Assembly (NCBI RefSeq): GCF_001039355.2
Contig: NW_019773641.1
Coordinates: 1-64,000, forward strand
Reading direction: 5' to 3'
Length of the DNA: 64,000 nt
Source of the DNA: Lingula anatina
Taxonomy: Eukaryota; Brachiopoda; Lingulata; Lingulida; Lingulidae
Under the pieces are notes generated by a model. That model worked only from the letters and a program-made list of their open reading frames with translations, did no database searches and was not told where the DNA came from. Position numbers and translations under genes: made by a program. Positions 63,081-64,000 of this stretch are shown here, piece by piece; the stretch's first letter is position 1, and each line of letters starts with the position of its first letter.

Positions 63081-64000
63081 CCTGTATAAGACCTTACTAC
63101 AGACTGTGTTACGTGGATTACACATGGAAGCAGCTTCATAAGCTGTATGAGAGGAGTGGTCATTGGATTAAAATGGTTCATCATGCAGTTTCCAGAGAGG
63201 GATTTGACATAATTTTGGAGGTCTGGCTGTAAAGACAGTGTTTTGTGAAATTTTGCAGACACATTGAAATCTGTAGAGTGAGCATTACAAAAACAACCAA
63301 AGAGGTCATGTCCATTTGAAATGTGTCCAGGTCATATACAACCTTCGTGTTCATAACTTCATTGGATTCTTAATTCCATCTTTGACTGGATTCAGATTCC
63401 ATGACCTACATGCTCTCAAGTAACATTTCTGTATATATTATCAAGAATGTATTACCAATGCATTTTCATAAAGTAACATCATACTTTTCATTAATAAATA
63501 TTCACATTTGTCTTTTATAAAACAATGTGTTTTCTTACATATATTTTGCTTCACAAACCTACCAGAGAGTTAGCCTCAAAGGATGTAAATTTATTGAGTT
63601 TTTTTTTCCCCTATAATTTACTCAAGGCTGTTTCAGCCTAATTTTGCCCACACATTGTACCTTATCACAACTGTCGCAACCAACATAATTGATAAGAATC
63701 ATTTCTGCACATTTCCTTTGTACATCCCAAACAAGTTTACACCCCATCCGATAGCTTTTTGTGCTATGGGCATTACGAGGTAAATTTAGATTTTTGGAAC
63801 TATTGCTCACCCAATATTTTATATTTACTTGAGAAGAAGCAATCATTTGGGAAAGACAAGTTTTATAAACGTGTTACACATTGAAATGTTATGATGAATC
63901 TGAGCTGTTAGATTCAGTTTTCACAGAAAGCAGAAGTAGAGTGTGTTCTAAATATTATGAAGGGCACTAATTTTGTGTGACTCACTTTCACCGAACCTGT
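63081..64000 (+). other. POLR2L 3' UTR and downstream sequence
   Basis: AATAAA at 63493-63498 is the likely poly(A) signal, about 410 bases after the stop. Nothing recognisable follows to the window edge. Confidence 0.55.

Overview
The window is nuclear DNA of a multicellular animal. It has spliced genes with GT-AG introns, an AT-rich background, microsatellites, many short inverted-repeat transposon remnants, and a degraded LINE. The protein set fits a non-vertebrate animal, most likely a marine invertebrate (lophotrochozoan or similar): a non-vertebrate-type AANAT homologue, an arthropod-like CxC...CxC COX5B, and close homologues of vertebrate TMEM65 and EEF1E1. I cannot place the species. 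All exon coordinates come from reading splice sites and frame by eye; no transcripts or database searches were used.

Layout: 0.4-7.8 kb (+) is the 3' part of an alpha2delta-type VWA/Cache cell-surface protein. 9.2-12.9 kb (-) is the lysosomal thioesterase PPT1. 13.2-26.5 kb (+) is the mitochondrial inner-membrane protein TMEM65, with two candidate alternative last exons. 31.3-33.6 kb (-) is EEF1E1 (AIMP3/p18). 33.9-37.4 kb (+) is an AANAT-like GNAT. 40.2-40.6 kb (+) is an orphan coiled-coil ORF. 41.5-48.7 kb (-) is a MIF4G-like protein with a long acidic tail whose 5' end was not found. 50.9-53.5 kb (+) is COX5B. 56.8-61.2 kb (-) is a tetraspanin. 62.6-63.1 kb (+) is POLR2L (RPB10). PPT1/TMEM65, EEF1E1/AANAT, MIF4G/COX5B and tetraspanin/POLR2L are four head-to-head pairs that may share promoters; most of these genes are housekeeping (mitochondrion, lysosome, translation, transcription).

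The most unusual signal is a recurring structure. In four introns of three unrelated genes, the intron-exon junction (3' splice site plus the first 23-50 bases of the exon) has been copied one or two times into the intron just upstream. Depending on the unit length, using an upstream copy gives a stop codon, a frameshift, or a 43-residue in-frame insertion. Other points of note are the TMEM65 alternative ends, a four-copy MITE family with TWA target-site duplications, a 340-bp CACTA MITE with intact TTA duplications, several further foldback elements inside introns, and a 15-nt microexon in PPT1.
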